64,000 nucleotides of DNA from Lachnospiraceae oral taxon 107 str. F0167 (GCA_000209465.1 GL890597.1:1-64000), one strand, 5' to 3'; numbered from the stretch's first letter, positions 9,503 through 16,952 are shown. Notes: generated from the sequence alone by a model not told the origin. Program-made: numbers and translations.

Positions 9503-10884
9503 GAAGTAGTTTCCTCTCTATGCTCACTGATTCTTCTCTTCAACTCTTTATTCATATCATCATATGAATCCCAGTATTCCGGTTTAATTCCAAAGTTCGT
9601 ATAATTAAATAATTTCTTTATCTTATCCATTATCTGAACCGGAGTAAATCCTGTCCTATTTTTTATATCATTACTATCCAAAGCAACAATATCATGCGCA
9701 GCAAGATTTCTTACCTTTTCCTCTACGGTTCTAATGTTAGATGCTATATCAAAAAGGACCTCATCATCTATCAAATTCTTTATTAAGTATAGTAATGCCT
9801 CAGAATATATCATTCCAAATCTAAACTCTTCAACTTTATCTTTATCGCTATGTTTGATTTTGTACTCTTTATTTACTATATCCTTAATATTTGTATCTTT
9901 ACCCGGTATGTTTTTTGCTATTTTTCCAGTATCCCATACCCTTACTTTATATCCGTTGAGTGTACAATATTTGTTTATGTCAAGTTTTCCTCTTCCCTTT
10001 AGCACCACTTCAAATAATTCGACCACTATAGGAGTTATTCCTCTGACAAAGTCTATATACTCTTCTCTTTTTACTTTGATGTTCAGCCAAAGCGCATATT
10101 CAAAAAGTTTTCTTGCATCCCCCGCCTTAACCGGTGTAATATCAAATCCTTCTTTTTTATATTCATTATCAACCTTTTTCATATTAAGGTTATAGCGATT
10201 TACTGCACTTAATAACTCATCTATATAATTTTTTGTGCTGTTTTTTTCCATATCTCCGGCTACTGATAATGCGGCTCTGTAGTCATATTCATCAATATGT
10301 TTTTTTATTATTTCTTCTTTTCTAAGCCTTGATAGGGATGGGCATTTGCTCTCAACGCACCTGTTATTGCCTTCCTTTTCCAATTCCATGTTCATTTCCC
10401 ACATCAGTTCCAACTCAAGAACTTTTCCATGTGTATGCTCATTCATCTTTTTTATAGGCGTACTGACCTGAATAAATTTACAATTATACTCATTCAAATC
10501 CTGTAAGATGACCAAGGCGTTTTTCATGGCAGGTGTACCTGAAGAAATATTAATAAAGAAATTATCATCATCATTTAACTCGTTAATAATATTATTTATT
10601 TCTTCCTCGAATTTAAATAAAAACGGATCATATTCTTGCACATTATCACGTTCTTTATCTGCAATTATCACAGACTCGATTTCCTTATTCTTTTGTTCTG
10701 CAAGTTTATTTATGAAAAACCTATATCTATCATCTTTTTCATGTTTTTCATAAATTTCCTTTGTCATATATAAATAGACTTTATCAATATCATAATGTCT
10801 ACATATATGTAACATAGACCCGTCATAGAAATTATTTTCCGATATCGGATCCGTTCCTCCAAGTGGTGAAAAAAGTATATTCAT
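9496..10884 (-). CDS. csm6: Csm6, CARF-HEPN cyclic-oligoadenylate-activated RNase
   Basis: Csm6 is a ring-nucleotide-activated, non-specific RNase that acts in trans after Cas10 signalling. The N-terminal CARF domain is shown by MNILFSPLGGTDPISE and the ligand loop NISSGTPAMKNAL (residues 112-124). The C-terminal HEPN active site is RNLAAH, with Arg392 and His397 in the R-x4-H motif. At 462 aa it is of usual size. It is the first gene of the operon, with GGAGGG before the ATG. With the Cas10 HD motif lost, Csm6 and Csm3 are the likely effector nucleases. Confidence 0.93.
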   Translation of the reverse strand: MNILFSPLGGTDPISENNFYDGSMLHICRHYDIDKVYLYMTKEIYEKHEKDDRYRFFINKLAEQKNKEIESVIIADKERDNVQEYDPFLFKFEEEINNIINELNDDDNFFINISSGTPAMKNALVILQDLNEYNCKFIQVSTPIKKMNEHTHGKVLELELMWEMNMELEKEGNNRCVESKCPSLSRLRKEEIIKKHIDEYDYRAALSVAGDMEKNSTKNYIDELLSAVNRYNLNMKKVDNEYKKEGFDITPVKAGDARKLFEYALWLNIKVKREEYIDFVRGITPIVVELFEVVLKGRGKLDINKYCTLNGYKVRVWDTGKIAKNIPGKDTNIKDIVNKEYKIKHSDKDKVEEFRFGMIYSEALLYLIKNLIDDEVLFDIASNIRTVEEKVRNLAAHDIVALDSNDIKNRTGFTPVQIMDKIKKLFNYTNFGIKPEYWDSYDDMNKELKRRISEHREETTSC

Positions 10885-10926
10885 CTTTGCCCTCCAAATG
10901 ATTTATAAATATATTCTTTTATGTTA

Positions 10927-10955
10927 AATATAATGTATTTATACTATTTATTCAA
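10927..10955 (-). promoter_or_regulatory. Putative promoter of the csm operon
   Basis: On the minus strand TTGAAT (10950-10955) and TATATT (10927-10932) are separated by 17 bases. They lie about 45 bases before the csm6 start codon. No second promoter is obvious inside the tightly packed operon. Confidence 0.55.
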
Positions 10956-11042
10956 CATTATATTAAATTATTTTAAACTTTTTATTAAGCTGTTTTCTAT
11001 TTTATGTACTTATTCTGTTATAAATTCACTTCTATTCTCATA

Positions 11043-11675
11043 TCAACTTTCAAAGAAGAATTCATATGCTCTATTTGCTATTGCTCTTGTTTCAAGAAAA
11101 TCTACAGCACCACCTACACCTGCTCCCACAAAAGGTACAGCCTTACCCAGGTTGATTACTCCTTTTGATCCGAACTTTGTTACAAATCTGAATCCTATAA
11201 GTTGATTTATTTTTGTAAGAAACTTTCCGGGAATAGTTTTGATAATATTGGTTGCTACCTTTGTTCCTACTTTTATCCCCGCCTGCTTTGCCAGCTGTGT
11301 AAGCGGCATACCTACAAGACAAGCCAGCACAAGAGTCTCTGTTTGATCGCTACTTGGCTCATATCCTGCCATATATGCAGCACAGGCAATCATTCTCATT
11401 TGCATATAGAGTACAGTGCTTACATTTACAGGCAATGTAAACGGAAGCGTTGCAATACCTCCTATACCTGTAATAATACCACTTGAAGTGCACTTTAAAA
11501 CCTGATTATTCAGCATGGCCTTACAGGCTGCTTCCTTACTTGGAAACTTAGTTATATAATCCTGTGCCATACTAACCACACTTGTATTGCCGATTCCAAT
11601 ACCTCTTATTGCCTGTTTGTACACTGTATCCAACCACTTTGCTCCCTGCTCCTGTTTTACAATCTGATTATCCAT
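11043..11675 (-). CDS. EcsC-family protein
   Basis: EcsC-family proteins are membrane-associated and of poorly defined biochemical role. The name comes from the Bacillus ecs locus. Here the family pattern is a glycine/hydrophobic hairpin (GIITGIGGIATLPFTLPVNV), the helix MQMRMIACAAYMAGYE, and a C-terminal glycine-rich helix (KAVPFVGAGVGGAVDF) ending in Phe-rich residues. The 210 aa are complete, with AGGGAG before the ATG and a TATAAT at 11703-11708. No ecsAB genes are near. It sits directly behind peptide cassette A, in the same direction and about 145 bases after its last peptide gene. It could be cotranscribed with that cassette. Confidence 0.8.
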   Translation of the reverse strand: MDNQIVKQEQGAKWLDTVYKQAIRGIGIGNTSVVSMAQDYITKFPSKEAACKAMLNNQVLKCTSSGIITGIGGIATLPFTLPVNVSTVLYMQMRMIACAAYMAGYEPSSDQTETLVLACLVGMPLTQLAKQAGIKVGTKVATNIIKTIPGKFLTKINQLIGFRFVTKFGSKGVINLGKAVPFVGAGVGGAVDFLETRAIANRAYEFFFES

Positions 11676-11821
11676 TTAAATCTCCCTTACTATTCTTCCT
11701 ATATTATACACATCATAAAGTCCAATAAAAACGGCACCATATTATAAAAGAGGTCACTCCTCCTTTTTCTTGGTTGATACTATCCTCTATAAGATACTTA
11801 TTATATGGTCCCCGGGCATAC

Positions 11822-11905
11822 CTATTTGGTAATTGCCTTTATGACCATCCTGACTGCCGGGTTTATCAGGAACTTTTTCACTGCCACTATGATAATACTT
11901 TCCAT
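11822..11905 (-). CDS. Small peptide P2, copy A (27 aa)
   Basis: The gene encodes a 27-residue cationic peptide starting MESIIIVAVKKF, without Cys and with no leader. The P2 family is predicted as an amphipathic helix with net charge about +4 (K10, K11, R19, K23, K27 against E2). GGGGGA lies 9 bases before the ATG. It shares length and the K10-K11, L13 and K23 positions with P1, so the two families are probably paralogous. This copy differs from the others by A9V and V12F. The P3 gene that normally follows is missing: homology stops just after its ribosome binding site near 11762. I know of no named family. Phenol-soluble-modulin-like or bacteriocin-like peptides are only analogies. Confidence 0.65.
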   Translation of the reverse strand: MESIIIVAVKKFLINPAVRMVIKAITK

Positions 11906-11997
11906 AATGAAATCCCCCATATCAAATATAGTGCTACAAGTTTTACTTTGTGTTGTGCTGCTTTATAGGTCTCCTTGACCTTGGTGTCTGTCGCTCC

Positions 11998-12081
11998 TCA
12001 GGCAGTCAGCGTCTTGACTGCTATCTCCAGAAGCATGCTCTCCAGAGCCTTCTTTGCAGCTGCAATAACGATTTTTTTCAT
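11998..12081 (-). CDS. Small peptide P1, copy A (27 aa)
   Basis: The gene encodes a 27-residue peptide that begins MKKIVIAAAKKALESM and ends in KTLTA. It is Ala/Leu/Ile-rich with five Lys and two Glu, so it is probably an amphipathic cationic helix. TATAGGAGGATTACACT precedes the ATG and holds a perfect AGGAGG. Against copies C and D, three of the four changed codons are synonymous. The only variable residue is 14 (Glu, Val or Leu). It is the first gene of its cassette and P2 follows after about 92 bases. Function unknown. Confidence 0.7.
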   Translation of the reverse strand: MKKIVIAAAKKALESMLLEIAVKTLTA

Positions 12082-12160
12082 AGTGTAATCCTCCTATATA
12101 CTCATACATTTTTGTTTCCTTTTACTCTAAGCTTTTGCCTTAGCTCTTTGCTATATTTAT

Positions 12161-12283
12161 ATTATAGCTCTAATGGTTTTTGTTTGACATTAGTAGTTTT
12201 TATCCATGTCGCAACTACTTTTATTTGCCTGTTACAAGCTATACTCTTGTTTTTATTGTAATTTTGCAACCACATTTTATTAT
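12161..12283 (-). promoter_or_regulatory. Cassette A promoter with paired 55-bp-spaced motifs
   Basis: A minus-strand TATAAT lies at 12161-12166 with no good -35 box, which suggests activator dependence. Upstream are two motifs (plus-strand GCAACTACTTTTATT at 12211 and GCAACCACATTTTATT at 12266) whose cores are 55 bases apart. The nearer core starts 53 bases beyond the -10 box, as in cassettes B, C and E. The 5' leader can form the stem CTAAG/CTTAG. Confidence 0.65.
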
Positions 12284-12336
12284 CACTTTAGCTTCCCCCC
12301 TTTGCTTTTCTTAATTATATAAAGTGGCTTTCGCCA

Positions 12337-12504
12337 CTACAGCTGCTGCTGCTTCGCCGCCTCGGCCTCAGTGACCAACTTGGCGAGTTCCAGGAGCGCA
12401 AGCCCCAAGTGTGCAGCCACCTTCGGCCAGCCCTCCAGCCCGTCCCTCCTTGCCAGTTCGTTCAGGGTCTTCTTGCTTGTTTCCATCACTATATTCTTTT
12501 CCAT
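12337..12504 (-). CDS. Small protein P3, copy B (55 aa)
   Basis: The 55-residue product starts MEKNIVMETSKKTL. It has a central GLEGWPKVAAHLG and a helical Leu/Ala/Glu stretch, and ends in AKQQQL. AAAGGAG stands 7 bases before the ATG. The coding DNA is much richer in G+C (GGG, CTG, CTC, GCG codons) than the genes around it, which points to transfer or special constraint. Across four copies most changes are silent (ACC/ACA, CCG/CCA, CTT/CTG, GAG/GAA) or conservative (R/K, E/D). The TAG stop overlaps a GAAA-tetraloop hairpin (12323-12338) that may stabilise or end the transcript. No cysteine, signal peptide or known domain is seen. Confidence 0.75.
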   Translation of the reverse strand: MEKNIVMETSKKTLNELARRDGLEGWPKVAAHLGLALLELAKLVTEAEAAKQQQL

Positions 12505-12572
12505 AGTTTTTCTCCTTTTTCTTGGTTGATACTATCCTCTATAGGATACTTATTATATGGTCCCGGGCATAC

Positions 12573-12656
12573 CTATTTGGTAATTGCCTTTATGACCATC
12601 CTGACTGCCGGGTTTATCAGGACCTTTTTCGCTGCCACTATGATAATGCTTTCCAT
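12573..12656 (-). CDS. Small peptide P2, copy B (27 aa)
   Basis: The sequence begins MESIIIVAAKKVLINP, the consensus form of the family, identical in protein to copy D. GGGGAGGA precedes the ATG. In this cassette P2 is the first gene, because no P1 lies between the promoter and P2. P3 copy B follows after 68 bases that contain the conserved TATCCT/AGGATA hairpin. Confidence 0.72.
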   Translation of the reverse strand: MESIIIVAAKKVLINPAVRMVIKAITK

Positions 12657-12742
12657 AATGAAATCCTCCCCTATACTAAAACTATTTGGCTAACCGTTTC
12701 ACTTTACTTTTCAGTTTTTCTTCAGCTCTTTGTTATGTACCC

Positions 12743-12864
12743 ATTATATCTCTAATAGTTTTTATTTGTAATTAGTAGTATCTTTGTGTCGCGCGACCAC
12801 TTTTAATGTCTCAACTACAGGCATACAGATGTTTTAGTTTTGAAACTATAACCACATTTTATTG
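12743..12864 (-). promoter_or_regulatory. Cassette B promoter with paired 55-bp-spaced motifs
   Basis: TATAAT lies at 12743-12748 on the minus strand. The two upstream motif cores (ACCAC, plus strand) are at 12796 and 12851, exactly 55 bases apart. The surroundings (about 12665-12945) are closely similar to those of cassette E (17045-17320), so this promoter was duplicated together with the nearby array flank. Confidence 0.68.
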
Positions 12865-12995
12865 TCAAAGTGAAATTATATTGAAAGATCCGGTAAATCT
12901 TAGTTTTATCTTTTATCCGGAATATTTTATAAAATGGTAGACTTGTACTTATAATCATAGGAACATACGAGGAAGATAAAAATCTGTGCTCCAGC

Positions 12996-13027
12996 AAAAA
13001 TAGGAGGTATTATCCTCCTATTTTTTT
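12996..13027 (-). terminator. Bidirectional hairpin after CRISPR array 1
   Basis: Stem AATAGGAGG (12999-13007) pairs with CCTCCTATT (13014-13022) and is followed by T-runs on either strand. On the minus strand it would end the array 1 transcript before cassette B. The related hairpin after array 2 is weaker. Confidence 0.7.
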
Positions 13028-13082
13028 GACTTGGTTTTTTTGCTTATCTTTATGATTTTATTTTAGATATGATATTAAATTA

Positions 13083-13342
13083 TATGCTGTCCCCTTGTCG
13101 GGGTTATCTTATGTAAACTCCAATAAATGGGACCTTCCAGATATCGATCCAGATGTTGTTTCCGTCCCCTTGTCGGGGTTATCTTATGTAAACTGTAGTT
13201 GCTGTTGGTCAAGATAGTAATGGAAATATTTTGAGTTTCCGTCCCCTTGTCGGGGTTATCTTATGTAAACGGATCCGACAAGGTGACATACAAGGCTATA
13301 CAGTCAGTTTCCGTCCCCTTGTCGGGGTTATCTTATGTAAAC
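13083..13342 (-). CRISPR. CRISPR array 1: 4 repeats, 3 spacers
   Basis: Repeats of 36 bp start at 13083, 13158, 13235 and 13307. Spacers are 39, 41 and 36 bp. On the minus strand the repeat begins GTTTACATAAGATAACCCC and ends AAGGGGACGGAAAC, with a CCCC/GGGG hairpin and the type III 5' tag ACGGAAAC. The leftmost repeat is degenerate in its last six bases (positions 13083-13088). With the tag sequence, this puts the leader at the right end and transcription leftward, as for the cas operon. Protospacers could not be searched. Confidence 0.95.
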
Positions 13343-13490
13343 CTACCCCCTCTCAGCCCTTATAACACAAGGCTTTCAAGTGGCTTTAGCGTGCCTAAAA
13401 TTTAACAAGCTATTTTTCTTTAAATTTTAGTGACATTTGTTACTGCAAGTGCTACAAACCCTTTATTTATAAGGGCCGTCTCAAAATCAC
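13343..13490 (-). promoter_or_regulatory. Leader of CRISPR array 1
   Basis: This stretch shares long blocks with the flank of array 2 (TGGCTTTAGCGTGCCTAAAA, plus strand, and AAGGGCCGTCTCAAAA). Conservation right next to the non-degenerate end of both arrays marks it as the leader that promotes transcription and guides Cas1-Cas2. Minus-strand TTGAAA (13374-13379) could be a -35 box but no clean -10 is seen. The stretch 13491-13624 shows nothing further. Confidence 0.7.
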
Positions 13491-13624
13491 TTTTTTTAAT
13501 AAAAAATATTCTTAAGTTTAAATATCACACACTAAAATTGCCAAAATATTACATCTTATGTAAATAAGACTTTTTTTATTCTATCACATATTTTACTACA
13601 ATACTACTGATATGAATATAAAAC

Positions 13625-13657
13625 TAAAAAAGCTACAACACTATTCAGGTGCTGTAA
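13625..13657 (-). terminator. Terminator of cassette C
   Basis: On the minus strand TACAGCAC and GTGTTGTA form a stem around CTGAATA, followed by GCTTTTTT. The same element occurs after cassette E at 16587-16619 with base changes that keep pairing through wobbles. It lies about 100 bases after the P3 stop. Confidence 0.75.
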
Positions 13658-13753
13658 CTAAATTTACTTCGTTTTCTTTACCTTATTCCATTGTTGCATT
13701 TCTAACTTGTCTGCCCCTTTGCTTTTCTTAATTATATAAAGTGGCTTTCGCCA

Positions 13754-13921
13754 CTACAGCTGCTGCTTCTTCGCCGCTTCGGCCTCAGTGACCAGCTTGG
13801 CGAGTTCCAGGAGCGCAAGCCCCAAGTGTGCAGCCACTTTTGGCCAGCCCTCCAGCCCGTCCCTCCTTGCCAGTTCGTTCAGTGTCTTCTTGCTTGTTTC
13901 CATCACTATATTCTTTTCCAT
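13754..13921 (-). CDS. Small protein P3, copy C (55 aa)
   Basis: Same start and AAAGGAG site as copy B. Relative to B the protein differs only near the end (AKKQQL instead of AKQQQL), although several codons differ silently, for example in Thr13, Pro27, Lys28, Leu43 and Glu48. The stop overlaps a GAAA-tetraloop hairpin at 13740-13755. It is the last gene of a complete P1-P2-P3 cassette. Confidence 0.75.
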   Translation of the reverse strand: MEKNIVMETSKKTLNELARRDGLEGWPKVAAHLGLALLELAKLVTEAEAAKKQQL

Positions 13922-13989
13922 AGTTTTTCTCCTTTTTCTTGGTTGATACTATCCCCTATAGGATACTTATTATATGGTCCCCTGCGTAT

Positions 13990-14073
13990 CTATTTGGTAA
14001 TCGCCTTTATGACCATCCTGACTGCCAAGTTTATCAGGACCTTTTTCGCTGCCATTATGATAATACTTTCCAT
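13990..14073 (-). CDS. Small peptide P2, copy C (27 aa)
   Basis: Differs from the consensus by V7M and P16L. The loss of Pro16 leaves an uninterrupted helix in this copy. TGGAGGATTTAATT precedes the ATG. The intergenic hairpin before P3 is kept by a wobble pair (TATCCT/GGGATA). Confidence 0.7.
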   Translation of the reverse strand: MESIIIMAAKKVLINLAVRMVIKAITK

Positions 14074-14165
14074 AATTAAATCCTCCATATCAAATATAGT
14101 GCTACATGTTTTACTTTATGTTGTGCTGCTTTATAGGTTACCTTGACCTTGGTGTCTGTCGCTCC

Positions 14166-14249
14166 TCAGGCAGTCAGCGTCTTGACTGCTATCTCTAGAA
14201 GCATGCTCACCAGAGCCTTTTTTGCAGCTGCAATAACGATTTTTTTCAT
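14166..14249 (-). CDS. Small peptide P1, copy C (27 aa)
   Basis: Identical to copy A except Glu14 to Val. Codon changes at Lys11 and Leu18 are silent. AGGAGG lies before the ATG. The P1 stop TGA overlaps GGAG. The 92-base gap to P2 contains no reading frame of note. Confidence 0.7.
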   Translation of the reverse strand: MKKIVIAAAKKALVSMLLEIAVKTLTA

Positions 14250-14315
14250 ATTGTAATCCTCCTATATACTCATACATTTTTGTTTCCTTTTGCCTTAGCT
14301 CTTTGCTATGTTTAT

Positions 14316-14439
14316 ATTATAGCTCTAATAGTTTTTGTTTGACATTAGTAGTTTTTATCTATGTTGCAACCACTTTTATTTTCCTGTTACAAGCTATACT
14401 CTTGTTTTTATTGTAATTTTGCAACCATATTTTATTATC
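14316..14439 (-). promoter_or_regulatory. Cassette C promoter with paired 55-bp-spaced motifs
   Basis: TATAAT lies at 14316-14321 (minus). The motif cores are at 14369 (GCAACCACTTTTATT) and 14424 (GCAACCATATTTTATT), again 55 bases apart and 53 bases from the -10 box. It lies between the end of cassette D and the first gene of cassette C. Confidence 0.68.
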
Positions 14440-14490
14440 GCTTTAGCTTCCCCCTTTGCTTTTCTTAATTATATAAAGTGGCTTTCACCA

Positions 14491-14655
14491 CTACAGCTGC
14501 TTCTTCGCCGCTTCGGCCTCAGTGACCAGCTTGGCGAGTTCCAGGAGCGCAAGCCCCAAGTGTGCAGCCACTTTTGGCCAGCCCTCCAGCCCGTCCCTCC
14601 TTGCCAGTTCGTTCAGTGTCTTCTTGCTTGTTTCCATCACTATATTCTTTTCCAT
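14491..14655 (-). CDS. Small protein P3, copy D (54 aa)
   Basis: One residue shorter than the other copies at the C-terminus (AAKKQL), through loss of one CAG codon. Otherwise it follows copy C. The stop-overlapping hairpin (14477-14492) has a C to T change that turns a C-G pair into T.G, so pairing is preserved. Confidence 0.74.
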   Translation of the reverse strand: MEKNIVMETSKKTLNELARRDGLEGWPKVAAHLGLALLELAKLVTEAEAAKKQL

Positions 14656-14723
14656 AGTTTTTCTCCTTTTTCTTGGTTGATACTATCCTCTATAGGATAC
14701 TTATTATATGGTCCCGGGCATAC

Positions 14724-14807
14724 CTATTTGGTAATCGCCTTTATGACCATCCTGACTGCCGGGTTTATCAGGACCTTTTTCGCTGCCACTATTATAATAC
14801 TTTCCAT
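14724..14807 (-). CDS. Small peptide P2, copy D (27 aa)
   Basis: The protein is identical to copy B while the DNA differs at silent positions (ATC/ATA for Ile5, GCA/GCG for Ala24). TGGAGGATTTTATT precedes the ATG. It is the middle gene of a complete cassette. Confidence 0.72.
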   Translation of the reverse strand: MESIIIVAAKKVLINPAVRMVIKAITK

Positions 14808-14899
14808 AATAAAATCCTCCATATCAAATATAATGCTACATGTTTTACTTTGTGTTGTGCTGCTTTATAGGTTACCTTGACCTTGGTGTCTGTCGCTCC

Positions 14900-14983
14900 T
14901 CAGGCAGTCAGCGTCTTGACTGCTATCTCCAGAAGCATACTCAACAGAGCCTTTTTTGCAGCTGCAATAACGATTTTTTTCAT
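14900..14983 (-). CDS. Small peptide P1, copy D (27 aa)
   Basis: Residue 14 is Leu here. Ser15 is encoded by AGT instead of AGC, a silent change. AGGAGGATTACAAT lies before the ATG. It is the first gene of the cassette nearest the WYL regulator gene and transcribed away from it. Confidence 0.7.
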   Translation of the reverse strand: MKKIVIAAAKKALLSMLLEIAVKTLTA

Positions 14984-15062
14984 ATTGTAATCCTCCTATA
15001 TACTCGTACATTTTTGTTTCCTTTTGCTCTAAGCTTTTGTCTTAGCTCTTTGCTATGTTTAT

Positions 15063-15180
15063 ATTATAGCTCTAATGAATATTATTAAAATTAGTAATGT
15101 ATTTCTATACTGCACCCACTTTTGTCGGTTTATTATAAGTGATATAATAGTTTAAACTATAGTTTTACGACCACTTTTTA
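15063..15180. promoter_or_regulatory. Divergent control region between cassette D and the WYL gene
   Basis: For cassette D (minus), TATAAT lies at 15063-15068 with motif cores at 15115 and 15170, 55 bases apart. For the WYL gene (plus), TATAAT lies at 15143-15148, so the motif at 15170 falls just downstream of its likely start point. One protein bound here could activate the cassette and repress its own gene. That last point is inference. Confidence 0.65.
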
Positions 15181-15199
15181 TTATTAAGGAGAAAAACAT

Positions 15200-16270
15200 A
15201 TGGGTGAATCAAGAAAAGTCGATATTTATCTTCCACCGGAAATAATTCAAATGATCTATAATGACATAGAGCTTTTTGAACTGTTTAAACCGGACAAAGG
15301 CGATAGTATAATGGTAAATAATAAGAACGCCTTTATGAATCAACTGCTCAGCGGTTATTTTGATAACTACAAAAATGAGATAAATGCTTATGCATCAGAT
15401 ATTTCTAATATATTAGGTCAATATAATATAAAGAATGATACTATCCGAGATATAGTTTCCTCTTTTTTTAATGATATAGTATTCTCACAAAAAGAAGATA
15501 TCTATAAAAGTAAAAAAGAAATTAAAACCTCTAATGAGAAATTTCCATTTAGAACCACTGATAAAAATGGAACTATCGTAATATTAGATGAAATTGAATC
15601 AGAACTTCAAAATATTGACACCAGCCTATCAGGATATATATGCAAAATGTTAATATCTTATTTTAAAAAACCTCTATACGAACGTGAGCAGATTATATTT
15701 AGTTCAAATTATAAAAACATATTACAATGTTGCCAAAAAAACGGGATAAAATTTCTCTATTCATCAGATAACAAATGGTACACGGTAATACCGTATAAGA
15801 TCTTCCGTGGTAAAGAACAGATGTTTAACTATATATTCTGTTATGGATTAGATGAAAATCAAAATACAAAAACTTACTCATTTAGGCTAAATCGAATAAC
15901 CAATTTAAAGGTATCAAATATTCTTATTAATATACCTGAAGATATTGAAAAAAATTTCCTGGCAACACAAAGACTTGGTGCTTCGTATGCTATAAATAGT
16001 GATTTGGAAGAAAGCTGTGTTATTCTAAACACTAAAGGTCTATCTTCTTTTAAGCATATTTATTTTGGTAGACCACAAGTAGATAGTAAGGAACAAACTC
16101 CGGAGGGTAATTTTAAATATTATTTCAAATGCTCAACCGAACAACTATATAGATACTTTAGAAGGTTTAACTCGGGAGAAGCTATCGTAGAATATCCTAT
16201 TGAGCTTCGTAACAAGATAATAAGCTTCCACCAGAAATCTCTGGAAGTATATCAAGATGGTAAATTATAA
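15200..16270 (+). CDS. Ribbon-helix-helix / WYL-domain regulator
   Basis: The 356-residue protein is probably a DNA-binding regulator. The N-terminus (RKVDIYLPPEIIQMI, then NKNAFMNQLLSGYF to residue 56) fits a ribbon-helix-helix fold. Residues about 165-250 form a WYL domain: NILQCCQKNGIKFLYSS, TVIPYKIFRGKEQMFNYIFC, then YSFRLNRITNLKV. WYL domains often bind nucleic-acid or nucleotide ligands and occur in CRISPR loci. The accessory protein RspWYL1 of type VI-D systems has the same RHH-WYL layout. Here there is no Cas13, only the Csm operon. AAGGAG lies 8 bases before the ATG. It is the only plus-strand gene of the island, flanked by the peptide cassettes whose promoters carry the motif pair also found in front of it. 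Confidence 0.85.
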   Translation: MGESRKVDIYLPPEIIQMIYNDIELFELFKPDKGDSIMVNNKNAFMNQLLSGYFDNYKNEINAYASDISNILGQYNIKNDTIRDIVSSFFNDIVFSQKEDIYKSKKEIKTSNEKFPFRTTDKNGTIVILDEIESELQNIDTSLSGYICKMLISYFKKPLYEREQIIFSSNYKNILQCCQKNGIKFLYSSDNKWYTVIPYKIFRGKEQMFNYIFCYGLDENQNTKTYSFRLNRITNLKVSNILINIPEDIEKNFLATQRLGASYAINSDLEESCVILNTKGLSSFKHIYFGRPQVDSKEQTPEGNFKYYFKCSTEQLYRYFRRFNSGEAIVEYPIELRNKIISFHQKSLEVYQDGKL

Positions 16271-16334
16271 AATATCCAAGTGGGACCATCGGAAAACAAA
16301 TAATTTTAAATTCTACATCATAAAATAGGTTACT

Positions 16335-16387
16335 ATCCTGACAAATCAGAGCGTTTTGGCTTTATGACTTTGTCAGGATGTTTTTTC
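16335..16387 (+). terminator. Terminator of the WYL gene
   Basis: Stem ATCCTGACAAA (16335-16345) pairs perfectly with TTTGTCAGGAT (16369-16379) and is followed by GTTTTTT. It lies 64 bases after the stop codon. The stretch 16388-16586 shows no other feature. Confidence 0.85.
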
Positions 16388-16586
16388 TTTAATTGATAAA
16401 CTAAAGTTGAATTTTTATGATCTATTTTAAAAAAGTCATTAAAACAAATTAACTGTAATCATAGTTAAATTATAATATGGCTCTTTGTCAAATGTTGGGA
16501 TGGGTTGAACAACCCACTTTTTCAAATAAACCTTTTACATTCTATCACATATTTGTGTACTTTACTGATTATATCCCGCTAACACA

Positions 16587-16619
16587 GAAAAAAGCTACAA
16601 CACAATTCAAGTGCCATAA
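16587..16619 (-). terminator. Terminator of cassette E
   Basis: Minus-strand stem TATGGCAC/GTGTTGTA around TTGAATT, followed by GCTTTTTT. It is homologous to 13625-13657, with wobble-preserving differences. Confidence 0.7.
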
Positions 16620-16716
16620 CTAAATTTACTTTGTTTTTATTACCCCATTATGTTGTTTAATTTCTAATTCTCTTTCTTTATTTACATTTTTTAATTATAT
16701 AAAGTGGCTTTCGCCA

Positions 16717-16884
16717 CTACAGCTGCTGCTTCTTCGCTGCATCGGTCTCAATGACCAACTTGGCGAGTTCCAGGAGCGCCAGCCCCAAGTGCACAGCCAC
16801 CTTTGGCCAGCCCTCCAGCCCGTCCCTTTTTGCCAGTTCGTTCAGTGTCTTCTTGCTTGTTTCCATCACTATATTCTTTTCCAT
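16717..16884 (-). CDS. Small protein P3, copy E (55 aa)
   Basis: The most diverged P3: R19K, A31V, T45I, A47T, E48D and K52, but the frame, the length and the GLEGWPK core are kept. AAAGGAG precedes the ATG. The stop-overlapping hairpin lies at 16703-16718. Divergence that is mainly silent or conservative in this frame supports real translation. Confidence 0.75.
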   Translation of the reverse strand: MEKNIVMETSKKTLNELAKRDGLEGWPKVAVHLGLALLELAKLVIETDAAKKQQL

Positions 16885-16952
16885 GGTTTTTCTCCTTTTT
16901 CTTGGTTGATATTATCCTTTATAGGATACTTATTATATGGTCCTCGGCGTAC

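Noticed and set aside
11938-12114. Overlapping minus frame beginning MYEYIGGLHYEKN ahead of P1, with three Cys
   Set aside because: Substitutions among copies change its residues but are mostly silent in the P1 frame, and its ribosome binding site is weak.
12409-14880. Plus-strand frames of 94-181 codons over the repeat region (for example 14335-14880)
   Set aside because: They are antisense to the P2 and P3 genes, have no ribosome binding sites, recur only because the DNA is repeated, and copy differences are not silent in them.
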